NCBI GenBank assembly: GCA_007129635.1
Contig: SKVE01001012.1
Coordinates: forward strand, 1-6,846
Length of the DNA stretch: 6,846 nt
From: Planctomycetaceae bacterium
GTDB lineage: Bacteria > Planctomycetota > Planctomycetia > Pirellulales > Pirellulaceae
Direction of reading: 5' to 3'
The position numbers and the translations under genes are program-made. The number at the start of each line of letters is the position of its first letter. The first letter of the stretch is position 1. The notes below the pieces were generated by a model. The model worked only from the letters and a program-made list of their open reading frames with translations, was not told where the DNA came from and made no database searches. Below are positions 6,257 to 6,846 of the stretch, piece by piece.

Positions 6257-6845
6257 AGAAAATGTGCCCTGAACTCTTGCCGTCGAACCATTTGATATGG
6301 CGTAAGTTATTGCCAACTGCGAGTTCCTGTGCGTTCAGATGGTTGTGGACCTCGTAACCCTTCGTGTAATTTCGGTGTCGTCCTCGCCCATCCCTTGTGT
6401 ATTGCTTGTAGCGATTCATATTTCCGCGTGCTTCCTTCAAGAGTTGCTTAGCCTCCGTTGCGGTTCGTACTCGAATGTTGATTTTGCCTTTGCCACGTCC
6501 AGACAACTGAACGACCGCCTCTTTCCAAGATTTGGTTCCCGGGCGGAGTTGAGGGTATAGATCGCTTGCAAGCTTCACGCCCTTTGCGGCCCCTGTTCTC
6601 CCCGCAGCATTGCCGCGTTTGTGACACATGTTATGCACAAGCACCCCTGCCGTACCAACGTAATACACGTGTTCCACATCGACTTCGATGTTGAACACTG
6701 CTTCGCGGCCGGGGCGTGGGGTGATGGTGGCGACTTGGATCGGGTCGCCGGTGGCGGTCTGCAGGCGGGTGCCGGGGGTTAGGCTGCCGGCGGGGACGAA
6801 GGCTTGTTGGTCTGCGTTCCAGAACGGATGACTTGCAGTGACGCC
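6240..6845 (-). CDS. Polymorphic toxin C-terminus: pretoxin HINT domain plus unknown toxin tip (5' end outside the window)
   Basis: The visible 201 residues form the C-terminus of a larger secreted or surface toxin entering from beyond 6846; the frame is open to the edge. Residues 1-72 are a HINT (hedgehog/intein-like) domain: VTASHPFWN, then FVPAGSLTPGTRLQT, VFNIEVDVEHVYYVGTAGVL and the terminal V70-H71-N72. In such proteins HINT is thought to cleave and release the tip after this Asn; its N-terminal nucleophile is outside the window. Residues 73-201 are the toxin tip, strongly basic (26 Lys/Arg against 9 Asp/Glu), as expected of a nucleic-acid-acting toxin. The segments GYEVHNHLNAQELAVG and RHIKWFDG...SGHIFYDFPN place four histidines near the C-terminus (tip H95, H97, H111, H122) as candidate active-site residues. 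I do not recognise the tip family; a nuclease is inferred from charge and histidines only. GTG at 6698 is an internal codon, not a start. Confidence 0.85.
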   Translation of the reverse strand, partial: GVTASHPFWNADQQAFVPAGSLTPGTRLQTATGDPIQVATITPRPGREAVFNIEVDVEHVYYVGTAGVLVHNMCHKRGNAAGRTGAAKGVKLASDLYPQLRPGTKSWKEAVVQLSGRGKGKINIRVRTATEAKQLLKEARGNMNRYKQYTRDGRGRHRNYTKGYEVHNHLNAQELAVGNNLRHIKWFDGKSSGHIFYDFPN

Positions 6846-6846
6846 A

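Noticed and set aside
6257..6316. Immunity gene start at 6316
   Set aside because: The extra 20 residues would be encoded wholly within the toxin gene; the ATG at 6256 gives the usual short overlap.

Overview
The window looks like a piece of a planctomycete chromosome (order Pirellulales or near it). This rests on three things: the TolC-type outer membrane factor with the N-terminal block around 'FYFHSDGDLSHYLD', the 'MPIRFRCEFC' zinc-ribbon opening of a single-pass membrane protein, and a moderately high-GC coding style. No rRNA, tRNA or CRISPR array was seen.

Left part (1-5051): ordinary chromosomal genes. A large TolC/OEP-family lipoprotein (102-2435, +) converges on a zinc-ribbon, proline-rich, single-pass membrane protein (2465-3508, -). 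Upstream of that protein, on the same strand, is a small two-helix membrane protein (3595-3849, -). Divergent from it, across a 185-bp intergenic region, is a WYL-domain transcriptional regulator (4035-5051, +). The TolC gene would be the outer-membrane exit of an export system whose inner-membrane and adaptor parts are not in view. The regulator's target is not evident.

Middle (5052-5317): no convincing gene. It holds a GC-rich inverted-repeat stretch (5128-5192) and a compact palindromic element (5239-5332) with two perfect 27-bp arms ending in GGGGTCAGG / CCTGACCCC. It resembles a REP/BIME-like or MITE-like element.

Right part (5318-6846, all on the minus strand): the 3' end of a polymorphic-toxin locus. 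The carrier protein enters from beyond base 6846 and shows a pretoxin HINT domain ending in VHN, followed by a 129-residue, strongly basic toxin tip of no family I recognise. A strongly acidic 172-residue protein starts inside the toxin stop region (17-bp overlap) and is the likely immunity protein. Next comes a 102-bp intergenic inverted-repeat stretch, then a 105-residue ORF that runs into the palindromic element and takes its stop codon from it; this is probably a 3'-truncated second cassette gene. Base composition falls sharply from about 72% G+C in the HINT-coding DNA (6721-6780) to about 48-50% in the tip and immunity DNA. That is what exchange of toxin tips on a conserved carrier would leave behind.
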